NCBI RefSeq assembly: GCF_000286835.2
Contig: NZ_AJYD02000031.1
Coordinates: 109,161-173,160 of the forward strand
From: Enterovibrio norvegicus FF-33
Lineage (GTDB): Bacteria > Pseudomonadota > Gammaproteobacteria > Enterobacterales > Vibrionaceae
DNA length: 64,000 nt
Direction: 5' to 3'
Shown: in pieces, positions 1-9,947 of the stretch
Numbering within the stretch: position 1 is the stretch's first letter
Layout of the letters: each line of letters opens with the position of its first letter
Program-made: the position numbers and the translations under genes
The notes under the pieces: model-generated
Told to the model about the DNA's origin: nothing
The model's database searches: none
The model's input: the letters and a program-made list of their open reading frames with translations, nothing else

Positions 1-478
1 TAGCAGCAACAGGTAAGCCACGTGAGGCGAGTTGCACTGCGGGGTAATCAATTGCCCAACTGTGTGGTACCAGCAAAATCACTTTCTCGCCGTTTTCAAC
101 TAAGTCAGTGAGGATTTCCTCATTACGAAATAACGTGCGTTTTTCCAAGTAGTGCTTGCTGCGCATCATGATGGTGGCAAAGCCAAGCATCACGCATCCT
201 GCGTTAATATAGCTTTGTTCTAAGATCGCAAAACGCTCTTCTTCGGTTTTCTCTGGAAAACATTCTAGAAGATTGACCACGGCACGTTTTTTAGCGCGGT
301 TGTTCATTTTCACCAGTTTTTTGGCGAGAAATTCTGCGAACTTGTCACGTAAACGAAAAGGCACAAAAGCGAGGATCGCGACAAAGAACATGCCTAGCCA
401 TGTTCCCCAATAGCGAGGATGAAGGAACGCCCATTCGAATTTGGGTAAATAGGAGTTGGTGCTAGATTCTTGGCTCAT
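1..478 (-). CDS. lpxM: Lipid A secondary acyltransferase, LpxM/MsbB family (partial, C-terminus beyond window)
   Basis: The minus-strand frame starts at ATG 478 (Met-Ser-Gln-Glu-Ser-Ser) and runs off the left edge after about 159 codons, so the C-terminus is not seen. An N-terminal membrane segment (about residues 28-42, rich in Phe, Val, Ala and Leu) precedes the acyltransferase domain. Near residue 145 stands the H-x4-D catalytic motif (His-Ser-Trp-Ala-Ile-Asp) of the LpxL/LpxM/LpxN family. These inner-membrane enzymes add a secondary acyl chain to Kdo2-lipid A. It lies downstream of hldD (inner-core heptose synthesis) on the same strand but behind a terminator. Whether it is the laurate/myristate type (LpxM) or the hydroxylaurate type known in vibrios (LpxN) cannot be told from this part. 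Confidence 0.85.
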   Translation of the reverse strand, partial: MSQESSTNSYLPKFEWAFLHPRYWGTWLGMFFVAILAFVPFRLRDKFAEFLAKKLVKMNNRAKKRAVVNLLECFPEKTEEERFAILEQSYINAGCVMLGFATIMMRSKHYLEKRTLFRNEEILTDLVENGEKVILLVPHSWAIDYPAVQLASRGLPVAA

Positions 479-510
479 AGAGTCGAAACTACAGATAAAT
501 CAGAGGGAAG

Positions 511-537
511 AAAAAAAACGGACCGAGGCCCGTTTTT
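511..537 (-). terminator. Intrinsic terminator of hldD
   Basis: Read on the minus strand, an ACGG/CCGT stem with a GC-rich loop is followed by a run of T (the A-run at 511-518 on the plus strand). It begins 8 bases past the hldD stop codon and separates hldD from the lpxM-like gene. Confidence 0.7.
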
Positions 538-544
538 CAGCCAG

Positions 545-1489
545 TTACTTATTCAGTATTGCCATGTATTCGGCAACGCCTTCAGCGACAGTTTTAAACT
601 CATCGTTGTAACCCGCCGCGCGAACCTTGGTCAGGTCGGCTTGGGTATAGGCTTGGTAGCGGCCTTTCAAGTGATCTGGGAACGGTATTTCTTCCACTTC
701 GCCTTGGTTGTGGTGAGCAATAACCGCGTTAGCCACAGCGCGGAAAGGTTCAGCTCGGCCAGTGCCGCAGTTGAAGATGCCAGAAACGCCGTTTTCCAGA
801 AACCAAAGGTTCATTTTGCAAACATCACCGACGTAGACGAAATCACGTTTGAAGGTATTGCTGCCTTCGAACAGTTTCGGGTTCTGACCGTCTTTGATTT
901 GGTTGTTCAGGTGGAATGCCACTGACGCCATGCTGCCTTTATGGCCTTCACGTGGACCATAAACGTTGAAGTAGCGGAAACCAGTAATTTGAGAAAGCTT
1001 CTCGCCGTGCGCTTCTGCATCCGCCCAAATGCGACGAACATAGTTGTCGAATTGTTGCTTCGAGTAACCGTAAACGTTCAGTGCGCCTTCGTATGGCTTC
1101 TCTTCGATGAAGTCATGGTCACGGCCGCCATAGGTGGCAGCAGAGGAGGCGTACAGGAACGGAATTTCACGCTCAAGGCATAAGTGCAGTAACTCTTTTG
1201 AATACTCATAGTTGTTGAGCATCATGTATTTGCCGTCCCACTCGGTGGTGGCAGAGCATGCACCTTCGTGGAAGATGGCTTCAATCGGGCCGAAATCATC
1301 GCCAGCCATGATTTGAGTGATGAAGTCTTCTTTGTCCATGTAGTCGGCGATGTCTAGATCGACCAGGTTCACGAACTTGGTACCGTCTTTCAGGTTATCA
1401 ACCACCAGAATGTCGTTGATACCTTGTTCGTTCAGGGCTTTAACAATGTTGCTGCCAATCATGCCAGCGCCGCCAGTCACTATAATCAT
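545..1489 (-). CDS. hldD: ADP-L-glycero-D-manno-heptose 6-epimerase
   Basis: 314 residues from ATG 1489, the usual length. It converts ADP-D-glycero- to ADP-L-glycero-D-manno-heptose, the precursor of the LPS inner core, in the cytoplasm. An NAD(P)-binding Rossmann motif opens the protein ([11 protein letters not shown]), and the extended-SDR catalytic tyrosine/lysine is seen as Tyr-Gly-Tyr-Ser-Lys near residue 140. A longer frame extends upstream to 1531, but the family always begins just before the glycine-rich loop, and a GGTAAAAG ribosome site precedes ATG 1489. Its place beside kbl-tdh matches the E. coli waa region. Confidence 0.96.
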   Translation of the reverse strand: MIIVTGGAGMIGSNIVKALNEQGINDILVVDNLKDGTKFVNLVDLDIADYMDKEDFITQIMAGDDFGPIEAIFHEGACSATTEWDGKYMMLNNYEYSKELLHLCLEREIPFLYASSAATYGGRDHDFIEEKPYEGALNVYGYSKQQFDNYVRRIWADAEAHGEKLSQITGFRYFNVYGPREGHKGSMASVAFHLNNQIKDGQNPKLFEGSNTFKRDFVYVGDVCKMNLWFLENGVSGIFNCGTGRAEPFRAVANAVIAHHNQGEVEEIPFPDHLKGRYQAYTQADLTKVRAAGYNDEFKTVAEGVAEYMAILNK

Positions 1490-1593
1490 ACTTTTACCTA
1501 ATATCTGACAATGAGAAGACCCCGCCATCACTCTCGCGGAGGCTATGGTAATATTTACATTTCCCTATTGGGCATGAGGATAGCAGTTTAACC

Positions 1594-2241
1594 ATGAAAA
1601 CCCGTGATCGCATTATTCATTCTGCATTGGCACTGTTTAACGAGCAGGGTGAACCGAATGTCACTACCAATCACATTGCTGCTGATCTCGGGATTAGCCC
1701 AGGAAATTTGTATTATCACTTCCGTAATAAGGAAGAGATTATACACAGTATTTTCGATCAATACGCGCTCGATCTCACGGTAGGTTTTCAGCCAGAAGCC
1801 CCTGCTGAATCGGATCAACAGCGTCTGCTTGCTTATCTCGATGCGACGTTTCAGTTGATGTGGCGTTACCGCTTCTTCTACGCGAATTTGCCCGATATCT
1901 TGCGCCGCGATGCGGTGTTACAAAACAAGTATCTGACGGCGCAACAAAGCCTTAAAACCAACTTGTTTGCGATGCTGGGGCAGTTTCGTGAAACGGGCTG
2001 GCTGGATATGGAAGATGAAGCATTGGCGTCTTTGTGCAGCACGCTTAAATTGGTCGCATCGAGCTGGATCTTCTATCAAAGTGCGCAAGCGCCCCAAGCT
2101 AAAATCACCCCTGCCGTTATCTATCAAGGCGTCCTTCAGATCCTCAATATGGTGTCGCCAATGACAACCGACAAAGGCCGTGCGGTCGTGGGTGAAATTA
2201 TTGAGCATTATCGTCAGCAAATGGCGTCTGCGTCTGCGTGA
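1594..2241 (+). CDS. TetR-family transcriptional regulator
   Basis: 215 residues. The N-terminal TetR helix-turn-helix spans about residues 5-50 and holds the typical Gly-Asn-Leu-Tyr-Tyr-His-Phe recognition helix end followed by Lys-Glu-Glu. The C-terminal ligand domain has no clear signature. It is divergent from hldD and lies 215 bp upstream of kbl-tdh on the same strand, so it may control threonine breakdown. An imperfect inverted repeat (CATAT, 7-base spacer, ATATG at 2360-2375) lies between it and kbl and could be its operator; that is inference. The ligand is unknown. Confidence 0.85.
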   Translation: MKTRDRIIHSALALFNEQGEPNVTTNHIAADLGISPGNLYYHFRNKEEIIHSIFDQYALDLTVGFQPEAPAESDQQRLLAYLDATFQLMWRYRFFYANLPDILRRDAVLQNKYLTAQQSLKTNLFAMLGQFRETGWLDMEDEALASLCSTLKLVASSWIFYQSAQAPQAKITPAVIYQGVLQILNMVSPMTTDKGRAVVGEIIEHYRQQMASASA

Positions 2242-2456
2242 TTTATCTGCGTGATCCATGGCAATAAGATGTGCTAATTCGATAGACGAAGCCTTCCTCA
2301 TAATTCTATTATCGACCTCCATTCTGATATGTCATACTGCATTAAAAGCATCCCTTGGGCATATCAGCTGCATATGGTGCAATAAATACTGTGTTATCAG
2401 TGATCTACTGGTTGCACGTTTTAAATCTGTTCCTGTTTTCCTTGATGGAGTGAGCG

Positions 2457-3653
2457 ATGACTGCCGCTTTTTACCAGCAAATCCGCCAGCAGCTTGAAGA
2501 AACCAAAGCTGAAGGTCTGTACAAAGATGAACGCGTGATCACGTCTGCCCAACAGGCGAGTATCTCGGTGACGTCCGGCGCTGAAGTGTTGAATTTCTGT
2601 GCGAACAATTATCTTGGCTTAGCGAACCACCCAACGCTGATTGACGCGGCGCAAAAGGGCATGGATCAGCATGGCTTTGGTATGGCATCAGTTCGTTTCA
2701 TCTGCGGAACGCAAGACGCGCACAAAGAGCTTGAGGAAAAGCTTTCTACCTTCCTCGGTATGGAAGACACCATTCTTTATACCTCTTGCTTTGATGCCAA
2801 CACGGGTTTGTTTGAAACCATTTTGGGTGCGGAAGATGCGATCATTTCTGACGCACTCAACCATGCCTCAATCATTGATGGTGTGCGTCTTTGTAAAGCG
2901 ATGCGTTTTCGCTATGCCAACAACAACATGGAAGAGCTTGAGCAGCAACTGATCGCTGCCAAAGAAGCTGGCGCTCGTAACACGCTTATCGTGACAGACG
3001 GTGTGTTCTCAATGGACGGCGTCGTGGCGAACCTGCCAGCGATTTGTGATTTGGCAGACAAATACGGCGCATTGGTGATGGTTGATGACTCTCACGCAGT
3101 GGGCTTTATGGGCGCGAATGGTCGTGGTACGCACGAGCACCATGACGTGATTGAACGCATCGATATCATTACCGGCACGCTGGGCAAAGCCATGGGGGGT
3201 GCATCAGGTGGTTACACGTCGGGTAAGAAAGAAGTGATTGATTGGCTGCGCCAGCGCTCACGCCCGTACTTGTTCTCGAATTCACTTGCACCAGCCATTG
3301 TGTCTGCGTCTATCCGCGTGATTGACCTGCTAGAAGAAAGCGGCCATCTGCGTACCCAACTTTGGGACAATGCAAGCCACTTCCGTGCACGCATGAGCGA
3401 AGCAGGCTTTACGCTTTCTGGTGCTGATCATGCGATCATTCCTGTGATGCTGGGCGACGCGAAAGTGGGTGCTGAGTTTGCAGAACGTATGATGGAAGAA
3501 GGTATCTACGTGGTAGGTTTCTCGTTCCCTGTGGTACCAAAAGGCCAAGCACGTATTCGTACACAAATGTCGGCTGCACATAGCCGCGAGCAATTAGACA
3601 AAGCTATCGATGCCTTTATCAAAGTGGGTAAAGACATGGGGCTGATTGAGTAA
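2457..3653 (+). CDS. kbl: Glycine C-acetyltransferase (2-amino-3-ketobutyrate CoA ligase)
   Basis: 398 residues, the family length. It is a PLP enzyme of the alpha-oxoamine synthase group that splits 2-amino-3-ketobutyrate with CoA into glycine and acetyl-CoA, the second step of threonine catabolism. The PLP lysine is Lys244 in Thr-Leu-Gly-Lys-Ala-Met-Gly-Gly. The pocket motif Asp-Asp-Ser-His-Ala-Val-Gly is present near residue 210. ATG 2457 follows a GGAG site at 2447. Its stop lies 6 bases before the likely tdh start, so the two genes form one operon whose products act in sequence. Confidence 0.97.
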   Translation: MTAAFYQQIRQQLEETKAEGLYKDERVITSAQQASISVTSGAEVLNFCANNYLGLANHPTLIDAAQKGMDQHGFGMASVRFICGTQDAHKELEEKLSTFLGMEDTILYTSCFDANTGLFETILGAEDAIISDALNHASIIDGVRLCKAMRFRYANNNMEELEQQLIAAKEAGARNTLIVTDGVFSMDGVVANLPAICDLADKYGALVMVDDSHAVGFMGANGRGTHEHHDVIERIDIITGTLGKAMGGASGGYTSGKKEVIDWLRQRSRPYLFSNSLAPAIVSASIRVIDLLEESGHLRTQLWDNASHFRARMSEAGFTLSGADHAIIPVMLGDAKVGAEFAERMMEEGIYVVGFSFPVVPKGQARIRTQMSAAHSREQLDKAIDAFIKVGKDMGLIE

Positions 3654-3659
3654 GTGACA

Positions 3660-4700
3660 ATGACAAACAAAATGAAAGCACTGGCAAAACTGAAACCAGA
3701 GCCAGGGATTTGGATGACAGAAGTCGACCTACCAGAAGTGGGTCACAACGATCTTCTGATCAAAATCCGTAAAACGGCAATTTGTGGCACCGATGTACAT
3801 ATCTACAACTGGGACGAGTGGTCACAAAAGACCATTCCTGTGCCGATGGTTGTCGGTCACGAATACGTGGGTGAAGTGGTTGCCATGGGTCAGGAAGTTC
3901 GCGGTTTCACTGTGGGCGATCGTGTTTCAGGTGAAGGTCATATCACGTGTGGTCACTGCCGTAACTGCCGTGCCGGCCGCACACATCTTTGCCGCAATAC
4001 CACCGGTGTTGGTGTTAACCGTGAAGGTGCATTTGCAGAGTACTTGGTGATCCCTGCGTTCAATGCTTTCAAAATCCCTGCGGATATCTCTGATGATCTC
4101 GCATCAATCTTCGACCCATTTGGCAACGCGGTTCATACGGCATTGTCGTTTGATTTGGTGGGTGAAGATGTATTGATCACGGGCGCAGGCCCAATCGGTA
4201 TCATGGCTGCCGCGGTGGCTAAACATGTGGGCGCGCGTCATGTGGTGATCACGGATGTGAACGAATACCGTTTGGATTTGGCACGCAAAATGGGTGTAAC
4301 CCGTGCAGTAAATGTCGCTGAAGAAAAGCTGGAAGACGTGATGGCCGAACTTGGCATGCGTGAAGGCTTCGATGTGGGCATGGAAATGTCAGGTAACCCG
4401 TCAGCGTTCAATGCCATGCTTAAAACCATGAACCATGGTGGTCGTATTGCCCTTCTGGGTATTCCGCCTTCAGACATGGGTATCGACTGGAACCAAGTGA
4501 TCTTTAAAGGCCTGGTGATTAAAGGTATCTATGGTCGCGAGATGTTCGAAACGTGGTACAAGATGGCGAGCTTGATTCAATCAGGTTTGGATCTCAGCCC
4601 AATCATCACGCATCACTATAGTGTGGATGATTTCCAACAAGGCTTTGACATGATGCGTTCAGGCATGTCAGGCAAAGTGATTTTGGATTGGCAGAAGTAA
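3660..4700 (+). CDS. tdh: L-threonine 3-dehydrogenase
   Basis: 346 residues from ATG 3660; a GTG at 3654 and an ATG at 3672 are also in frame. It is a zinc-dependent medium-chain dehydrogenase that oxidises threonine to 2-amino-3-ketobutyrate with NAD, feeding Kbl. Visible are the catalytic-zinc Cys in Ile-Cys-Gly-Thr-Asp, the Gly-His-Glu motif, the structural-zinc cluster (Cys-Gly-His-Cys-Arg-Asn-Cys followed by Cys near residue 105) and the Rossmann Gly-Ala-Gly-Pro-Ile-Gly. The start is chosen for spacing from the GAG at the kbl end. A strong terminator follows. Confidence 0.96.
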   Translation: MTNKMKALAKLKPEPGIWMTEVDLPEVGHNDLLIKIRKTAICGTDVHIYNWDEWSQKTIPVPMVVGHEYVGEVVAMGQEVRGFTVGDRVSGEGHITCGHCRNCRAGRTHLCRNTTGVGVNREGAFAEYLVIPAFNAFKIPADISDDLASIFDPFGNAVHTALSFDLVGEDVLITGAGPIGIMAAAVAKHVGARHVVITDVNEYRLDLARKMGVTRAVNVAEEKLEDVMAELGMREGFDVGMEMSGNPSAFNAMLKTMNHGGRIALLGIPPSDMGIDWNQVIFKGLVIKGIYGREMFETWYKMASLIQSGLDLSPIITHHYSVDDFQQGFDMMRSGMSGKVILDWQK

Positions 4701-4731
4701 TCTTCCCCAATCGTGGATGACTAAAACAATC

Positions 4732-4756
4732 AAACCCGCTTCGGCGGGTTTTTTAA
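4732..4756. terminator. Intrinsic terminator between tdh and yibQ
   Basis: A perfect 7-bp stem AACCCGC/GCGGGTT capped by a TTCG tetraloop is followed by T6 on the plus strand, so it ends kbl-tdh. It could also serve yibQ on the other strand, although the T-run there is poor. Confidence 0.9.
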
Positions 4757-4782
4757 TGCTAGAGCAAAGGTAAAATCGCGGT

Positions 4783-5523
4783 TTAGGGTAAGAAGGCCTG
4801 AGAGATAGGCACTAAATCAACCCGTTGCTGAAGCTCAGGAAGTGCTTTTTGCAGCGTATCGAGTGTGATTGGGAAAGGGTGGGCTATCACGACCGCGATA
4901 CCTCGTTTTTCTGCCAGTGTGACGGCCAGTTCGAGTTGATCAGAGATAAATGCTTCATTGAGATAATGGTCGAGAAAGACATGGCGGCGATTGTTGGGGA
5001 GCCCATGTTGCTTCGCGATTTTTTGTGCCACCGTATTGACGGTGGTACGGCTGTCGATAAATCCCAATTGCCTGTCGTGGAGCAACTCCATAATCCAATG
5101 CATCGGTTCGCTGTGCTGAGTCAGTAAACTGCCCATATGGTTGTTCACCGCAATCGCATGAGGAACGCGATACAGCGCCTCTTGCACGGCCTCTTGCATC
5201 TCGAGTTTGGACATATCGAGCGTTAGCACATATGACTCTTGTGGCGCGCCGGGTGGGCTTTGCATGGGCAAGTGAAGCAAGATTTCACGGTGTTGGCTAA
5301 GCGCAGTCAGTGCGACAGCGGTATCAAACTCCGTAAATGGGATCACAGAGATACTGATTGCAGCGGGGAGTTTGGCGATATCTCTTGGCATCAGGTCATA
5401 GCCGAGGTCGTCAATGATCACCGCGAGCTTGGGTTTCGTTAAGGGGTTCGCCATGGCTGGCATGGCGAGCAGCAGTGCTAATGAGAGTATGATGTAGGTG
5501 GTGACAGTGACAATCCTTTGCAT
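4783..5523 (-). CDS. yibQ: Divergent polysaccharide deacetylase family protein (YibQ-like)
   Basis: 246 residues with a signal peptide at 1-25 ending Ala-Met-Ala. The remainder matches the divergent polysaccharide deacetylase family (NodB-like fold): Val-Ile-Ile-Asp-Asp-Leu-Gly after the signal, His-Leu-Pro-Met-Gln near residue 84, Asn-Asn-His-Met-Gly near 127 and a late Ile-Ala-His-Pro. It is presumably periplasmic; the substrate is not established. It starts 16 bases past the envC stop on the same strand, and the order gpmI-envC-yibQ is the same as in E. coli, so a cell-envelope role linked with EnvC is plausible. Confidence 0.9.
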   Translation of the reverse strand: MQRIVTVTTYIILSLALLLAMPAMANPLTKPKLAVIIDDLGYDLMPRDIAKLPAAISISVIPFTEFDTAVALTALSQHREILLHLPMQSPPGAPQESYVLTLDMSKLEMQEAVQEALYRVPHAIAVNNHMGSLLTQHSEPMHWIMELLHDRQLGFIDSRTTVNTVAQKIAKQHGLPNNRRHVFLDHYLNEAFISDQLELAVTLAEKRGIAVVIAHPFPITLDTLQKALPELQQRVDLVPISQAFLP

Positions 5524-5539
5524 CTGCTACCGACTCCGC

Positions 5540-6703
5540 TTACCGCCCGAGCCAAGGGCTAGGGTTAGTGGCATTGCCTTTACGCCGTATTTCGAAGTAA
5601 AGGCCGGAGGAGGCTTGCCCGCCGCTGTTACCAACAAGTGCCACGGGGTCTCCCGCTTTTACTGTGTCTCCCACATTGCGCAACAGTGCTTGGTTATAGC
5701 CATAAAAACTCATGTCGCCTTTGCCGTGATCAACCACCACCATCAATCCGTATCCGCGTAGCCAGTTAGACAACACCACCGTGCCATCATGAGCCGCTTT
5801 GACTTCGGCTCCTTCTTTGGCGGAAATGACCATGCCGTTCCAGCGCAATTGACCACTTTGCGGACTGCCATAACTATGCAGTACTTTGCCTTTTACTGGC
5901 CACTGCAGTTTGCCTTTGTACTTGCCGAGCCCATCCATTTTGACTTTGGCTTGTTCGGCGGCAACTCGCGCTAATTCTGCGGATTTCTCTAGTTCGACTT
6001 TGAGGCTTTTCTCGTTATCACGCAGCTCAGAAAGATAAGATTTGTCGCTTCTGATTTGGCGTTGAATGGCGCTGGCGGTTTTTTTCTGTGCCTGTTGTTC
6101 TTTTTCTAGCTTGGTTTTATCGGCTTGAAGTGATGCCAGCACAGTTTTCTGTTTTTCTGTTTGCTGAACCAGCATGCGACGTTTGAGCTGCAACTCGGTA
6201 TCGGTTGCTGCCAACTCATTGATGGCGTCGGTACGAGCTTTGGAAAGACGTTCGGCATAGACCGTCATGCGATCCAGTTCGTTGGTGTCTTGCCCGCTAA
6301 GCAGCGCGTTCAGCTGATTGTGTTCGCCTTGGCGATATTGGCTGTTCAGTAACTCTTTCAGTAGTTCCATCTGTCCGAGTTTGCGTTGCTCCAAGCGTTG
6401 ACTTTCACGGTTGAGGGCAGCAATGTCGTCTGCCAACGACGAAAGGATCGCATTGGCGTCACGGATTTTTTTGGCGAAACCACTGATAGATTGCTCTTGC
6501 TTTTTCAGTGCCGATTGCAGGCTGTTGAGTTGTTTGCTGCTCGTATTGAGTTGTTGTTCTTGTCGGGAAATTTCATTTTTCACGCCGGATAATTGTTCAT
6601 CGCTGGCGTTTGATAATGAGCTGACAAGCAGGCATAGCAAAACGCCAGTGCATAAAGCACTGGCGCGCAATTTTTTCGATAAGCGCAAATTTATTCCCAA
6701 CAT
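5540..6703 (-). CDS. envC: Murein hydrolase activator EnvC
   Basis: 387 residues from ATG 6703; a GTG at 6739 would add 12 residues. A hydrophobic signal segment (about 13-30) is followed by a long coiled coil (about 35-250, rich in Glu, Lys and Gln) and a C-terminal LytM/M23 domain. The domain looks catalytically dead as in EnvC: where active M23 enzymes have a His-x-His zinc motif, this one reads Tyr-Gly-Tyr-Asn. EnvC acts in the periplasm, is recruited by FtsEX and activates amidases AmiA/AmiB during cell separation. It sits immediately upstream of yibQ. Confidence 0.93.
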   Translation of the reverse strand: MLGINLRLSKKLRASALCTGVLLCLLVSSLSNASDEQLSGVKNEISRQEQQLNTSSKQLNSLQSALKKQEQSISGFAKKIRDANAILSSLADDIAALNRESQRLEQRKLGQMELLKELLNSQYRQGEHNQLNALLSGQDTNELDRMTVYAERLSKARTDAINELAATDTELQLKRRMLVQQTEKQKTVLASLQADKTKLEKEQQAQKKTASAIQRQIRSDKSYLSELRDNEKSLKVELEKSAELARVAAEQAKVKMDGLGKYKGKLQWPVKGKVLHSYGSPQSGQLRWNGMVISAKEGAEVKAAHDGTVVLSNWLRGYGLMVVVDHGKGDMSFYGYNQALLRNVGDTVKAGDPVALVGNSGGQASSGLYFEIRRKGNATNPSPWLGR

Positions 6704-6851
6704 GTTTGGCAGTATATCAATCTGATCATCGGTCTGCACTACTGATAGTGTCTCAGTGTCTCAGCGTCGCAAGAACAGAAAGATATTAGTGCTTCTAATT
6801 CAACAAGATTTTCAGATCAAAAATGGCGGCGTAAAGAGAACGGTAGACAAT

Positions 6852-6903
6852 AAAAAACGCGCCGACGAAAAGGGAGTTTTTCCTTTCTCATCGACGCGTT
6901 TTA
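6852..6903 (-). terminator. Probable terminator of gpmI
   Basis: Long imperfect inverted repeat whose outer arms are AAAACGCG and CGCGTTTT. On the minus strand it follows the gpmI stop by about 40 bases and ends in a T-run. EnvC therefore probably has its own promoter in 6704-6850. Confidence 0.6.
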
Positions 6904-6941
6904 ATCGCTAAATAACCGAAGTGGTATTTAGCATTGAAACA

Positions 6942-8480
6942 TTATTTTTGCACGTAAAGCGGCTTGCCAGTCATGTCTGATGGGATAGACACATCCGTCA
7001 ATGAAAGCATAGTCGGCGCTAGATCGGACAATTTACCGCCGTCAAGCAGCTCGATATTCTTGCTACCAACGTAGATCAATGGAACCGGCAGGTTGGTGTG
7101 TGCCGTGTGAATGCCACCCGTTGTTGGGTCGACCATCATTTCTGCGTTACCGTGGTCAGCGGTGATCAGCAGTTGGCCGTCAACTTCTTTGATGGCTTCA
7201 ACCACACGAGCGATGCAGCTATCTACTGCTTCACACGCTTTAACCGCTGCATCGTAAACACCCGTGTGGCCAACCATGTCGCCGTTCGGGTAGTTACAGA
7301 TGATTTGGTCAAACTTGCCGCTCTTAATTGCAGCAACCAGTTTGTCAGTTAGTTCTTCTGAACTCATTTCAGGCTGTAGATCGTAGGTGGCCACTTTTGG
7401 TGACGCAACCAATGCACGCTCTTCGCCTTCAAACTCGTTTTCAGCGCCGCCGTTAAAGAAGAAGGTCACATGTGCGTATTTTTCTGTTTCAGAGATACGC
7501 AGCTGAGTTTTCCCTTCTTTCGATAACCACTCACCCAGTGTATTCACTAGGTTGTCTGATGGGTATGCGCAAGATGCGTCGATGTCTGATGCGTATTCAG
7601 TCAACATCACGAAATCTGACAATGCCGCCACTTTTGAACGGGTGAAACCGTCAAACGATGGCAGGAAAGTGCGAGCGATTTGGCGCGCACGGTCAGCACG
7701 GAAGTTCATGAAAATCAGGCTGTCGCCGTCATTGATAGACGCAACAGGTTGGCCTTCAGCACGGATTTCAGAGGCTTTAACAAATTCGTCGTTTTCTTCA
7801 CGCGCGTATGCCGCTTCTAGTGCTTCAACGGCTGATGCGTAAGTGAAATCGCCTTTTGCTTCAGTCAGCAGGTCATACGCTTGTTCGACACGATCCCAGT
7901 TGTTATCGCGGTCCATGGCGTAGTAACGACCAATGATAGAGGCCGTGCGGCCTTTACCCAGTTTCGCGAACAGCTCATCGATACGTGCCAGTGAGTTTTT
8001 CGCACTGCGAGGTGGTGTGTCACGACCGTCAAGGAAGCAGTGTAGATACACGTTTTCAGCGCCGCGCTGAACCGCCATTTCTATTGCTGCTGCAATGTGG
8101 TCTTCGTGGCTGTGAACGCCACCTGGTGACATCAGGCCCATGATGTGAACCGCTTTGCCAGCTTTCACTGCTTTATCAACTGCGCCAGTCAGAACCGCGT
8201 TGTCGAAAAACTCGCCATCAGCAATGGCTTTAGTGATGCGGGTCAGGTCTTGGTAAACAATACGACCTGCGCCAATGTTAGTGTGGCCAACTTCAGAGTT
8301 GCCCATTTGACCATCTGGCAAACCAACGTCCATGCCTGATGCTGAGATCAGGGTGCTGGTGCCCGCCATCAAGCCATCAAGAACCGGTGTTTTAGCGTTA
8401 GCAATGGCGTTGTCGCTGTTATCTTCGCGATAACCCCATCCGTCCAGAATAACGAGAGCCAAAGGCTTCTTAGCAGACAT
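6942..8480 (-). CDS. gpmI: 2,3-bisphosphoglycerate-independent phosphoglycerate mutase
   Basis: 512 residues, the typical length. It interconverts 3- and 2-phosphoglycerate in glycolysis and gluconeogenesis using two manganese ions. The alkaline-phosphatase-like domain begins with Leu-Asp-Gly-Trp-Gly, and the phosphoserine is Ser62 in Gly-Asn-Ser-Glu-Val-Gly-His. Late metal ligands are seen in Ala-Asp-His-Gly-Asn and Thr-Ala-His-Thr. ATG 8480 follows an AGAGGA ribosome site on the minus strand. Confidence 0.98.
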   Translation of the reverse strand: MSAKKPLALVILDGWGYREDNSDNAIANAKTPVLDGLMAGTSTLISASGMDVGLPDGQMGNSEVGHTNIGAGRIVYQDLTRITKAIADGEFFDNAVLTGAVDKAVKAGKAVHIMGLMSPGGVHSHEDHIAAAIEMAVQRGAENVYLHCFLDGRDTPPRSAKNSLARIDELFAKLGKGRTASIIGRYYAMDRDNNWDRVEQAYDLLTEAKGDFTYASAVEALEAAYAREENDEFVKASEIRAEGQPVASINDGDSLIFMNFRADRARQIARTFLPSFDGFTRSKVAALSDFVMLTEYASDIDASCAYPSDNLVNTLGEWLSKEGKTQLRISETEKYAHVTFFFNGGAENEFEGEERALVASPKVATYDLQPEMSSEELTDKLVAAIKSGKFDQIICNYPNGDMVGHTGVYDAAVKACEAVDSCIARVVEAIKEVDGQLLITADHGNAEMMVDPTTGGIHTAHTNLPVPLIYVGSKNIELLDGGKLSDLAPTMLSLTDVSIPSDMTGKPLYVQK

Positions 8481-8912
8481 ACAGTGTCCTCTTTAATGTC
8501 AATTTCGATAAAAACAATTAGCGTAACTTTACTACATTTTATTGGTTAAGCAGTAGGCAAACTTTTCCGCTAAATAATCAACAAAATTTGTAATGCCAAG
8601 CGCTTAGCTTAGATGTCTCGCGGCTTGTACCGCGTCTTATCAATATGATGGGCTCTCATATCTGACGAATACCAAGTAAATAGTTGTAGTAAGTCAACAG
8701 TCATTAAGTGAAAGCATGCCTGCTAAGCGGTTTGATAAAGTAAAGTTTTTGGCCTTACATCTGAAATGGGGATGAGTGTGACCTGTTTCAAGCTTTTGCT
8801 GTTTAGTGGCAGTGAGCGAGAGCATGGAAATCCAAGCCCATGCTGTACTTGCGAGCGCGGGAGGTTATACTCGGGGTCGATTTTTTTGCCGACATGAATG
8901 TAGAAGCGAACT
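8481..8912. other. Intergenic region between gpmI and yibN
   Basis: 432 bases between divergent genes; no reading frame of interest and no tRNA seen. It must hold both promoters. Two short hairpins are visible: CGCGG/CCGCG with a 6-base loop near 8617-8634, and GCATGG/CCATGC with a 10-base loop near 8822-8843. Neither has a T-run. A TATACT box at about 8868 could be the minus-10 of the yibN promoter, but no good minus-35 is placed for it. Confidence 0.5.
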
Positions 8913-9353
8913 ATGCAGCAGTTTATTGAATTTGTTCAAAGTGAAGTGATTTTGTCACTGGTGTGGGTAGGTCTGGTTGTTGCGCTGATTTTGTCAGTCA
9001 TCAAGCAGAAAACCGCTTCATACAAAATTGTCTCGCCAAATGATGCCACCGTGATGGTTAACCGTGAGAATGGTGTGTTTGTTGATATCCGTAGCCGCGA
9101 CGAATACCGCGGAGGGCATATTGCAGGTGCACTTCACGTTTTGGCGAAAGACATTAAAGCCAATACCTTTGGTGATATTGAAAAACATAAATCAGACCCA
9201 ATCATTCTGGTGTGCAAGACAGGCCAGACCGCAATTGAAAGCGCGAATTTGCTGACAAAAGCAGGGTTTGAGAATGTTAGCGTGCTGAAAGATGGCTTGA
9301 TTTCGTGGAGAGAAGCGAATTTGCCACTTATCCGTCACAAAAAGAAAAAGTAA
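8913..9353 (+). CDS. yibN: Membrane-anchored rhodanese-domain protein
   Basis: 146 residues. One N-terminal membrane helix (about 10-30) anchors a cytoplasmic rhodanese domain (about 40-140). The domain has the Asp-Ile-Arg-Ser-Arg-Asp-Glu-Tyr opening and an active-site loop Cys-Lys-Thr-Gly-Gln-Thr, so the sulfur-carrying cysteine is present. Its physiological substrate is unclear. It stands in front of secB as in E. coli, except that the glutaredoxin gene grxC, which lies between them there, is absent. Confidence 0.92.
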   Translation: MQQFIEFVQSEVILSLVWVGLVVALILSVIKQKTASYKIVSPNDATVMVNRENGVFVDIRSRDEYRGGHIAGALHVLAKDIKANTFGDIEKHKSDPIILVCKTGQTAIESANLLTKAGFENVSVLKDGLISWREANLPLIRHKKKK

Positions 9354-9374
9354 CGCTAACAGTGAGCTATTCGA

Positions 9375-9399
9375 CAGGCAGCTCTATTGGGGCTGCCTG
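9375..9399 (+). terminator. Hairpin between yibN and secB
   Basis: Perfect 8-bp stem CAGGCAGC/GCTGCCTG with a 9-base loop, followed by a weak T-rich stretch (ACTCATTTTA). It may be a partial terminator or a processing element separating yibN from secB-gpsA. Confidence 0.5.
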
Positions 9400-9452
9400 A
9401 CTCATTTTAGAATGCGAGAAAGCATTTGGTTAATTAACAAGGATTTATCATT

Positions 9453-9923
9453 ATGGCTGAAGCAGCGAACAACCAACAAGATCAACAAAACTTTGCAATC
9501 CAACGTATCTTCCTGAAAGACGTGTCTTTTGAAGCGCCTAACTCTCCAGACGTTTTTCAACAAGAGTGGAACCCAGATGTGAACTTGGATCTGGACACCC
9601 AAAGCCGTGAGCTAGGCGAAGGTGTTTACGAAGTGGTTCTGCGTCTGACTGTTACCGTGAAAAACGGCGAAGAGACGGGTTTCCTTTGTGAAGTGCAGCA
9701 AGGCGGTATCTTCAGCGTTGGCGGTATGGAAGCACCACAATTGGCACATTGCCTAGGCGCATTCTGCCCGAACATTCTGTTCCCATACGCACGTGAAACC
9801 ATTTCAAGCTTGGTTGTGAAAGGTACGTTCCCACAACTGAACCTTGCGCCAGTTAACTTTGACGCATTGTTCATGAACTACCTGCAAAACCAAACGCAAA
9901 ACACTGAAAACGCTGACGCGTAA
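9453..9923 (+). CDS. secB: Protein-export chaperone SecB
   Basis: 156 residues, family length. SecB is a cytosolic tetrameric chaperone that keeps preproteins unfolded and passes them to SecA. The conserved core is visible (Gln-Arg-Ile-Phe-Leu-Lys-Asp near residue 17; the [10 protein letters not shown] block near residue 108; Pro-Val-Asn-Phe-Asp-Ala-Leu-Phe near the end). ATG 9453 follows AAGGA. It is followed after 24 bases by gpsA, the usual arrangement. Confidence 0.97.
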   Translation: MAEAANNQQDQQNFAIQRIFLKDVSFEAPNSPDVFQQEWNPDVNLDLDTQSRELGEGVYEVVLRLTVTVKNGEETGFLCEVQQGGIFSVGGMEAPQLAHCLGAFCPNILFPYARETISSLVVKGTFPQLNLAPVNFDALFMNYLQNQTQNTENADA

Positions 9924-9947
9924 GCGCAGCGAAAAGGGTCGACACCA

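Noticed and set aside
470-925. 151-codon plus-strand frame inside hldD
   Set aside because: It is the antisense of hldD; composition follows the hldD codons and no ribosome site is present.
5540-6703. EnvC as an active endopeptidase
   Set aside because: The M23 His-x-His metal motif is replaced by Tyr-Gly-Tyr-Asn, as in EnvC activators.
8481-8912. tRNA or small RNA in the gpmI-yibN gap
   Set aside because: Only two isolated short hairpins; no cloverleaf, no terminator.
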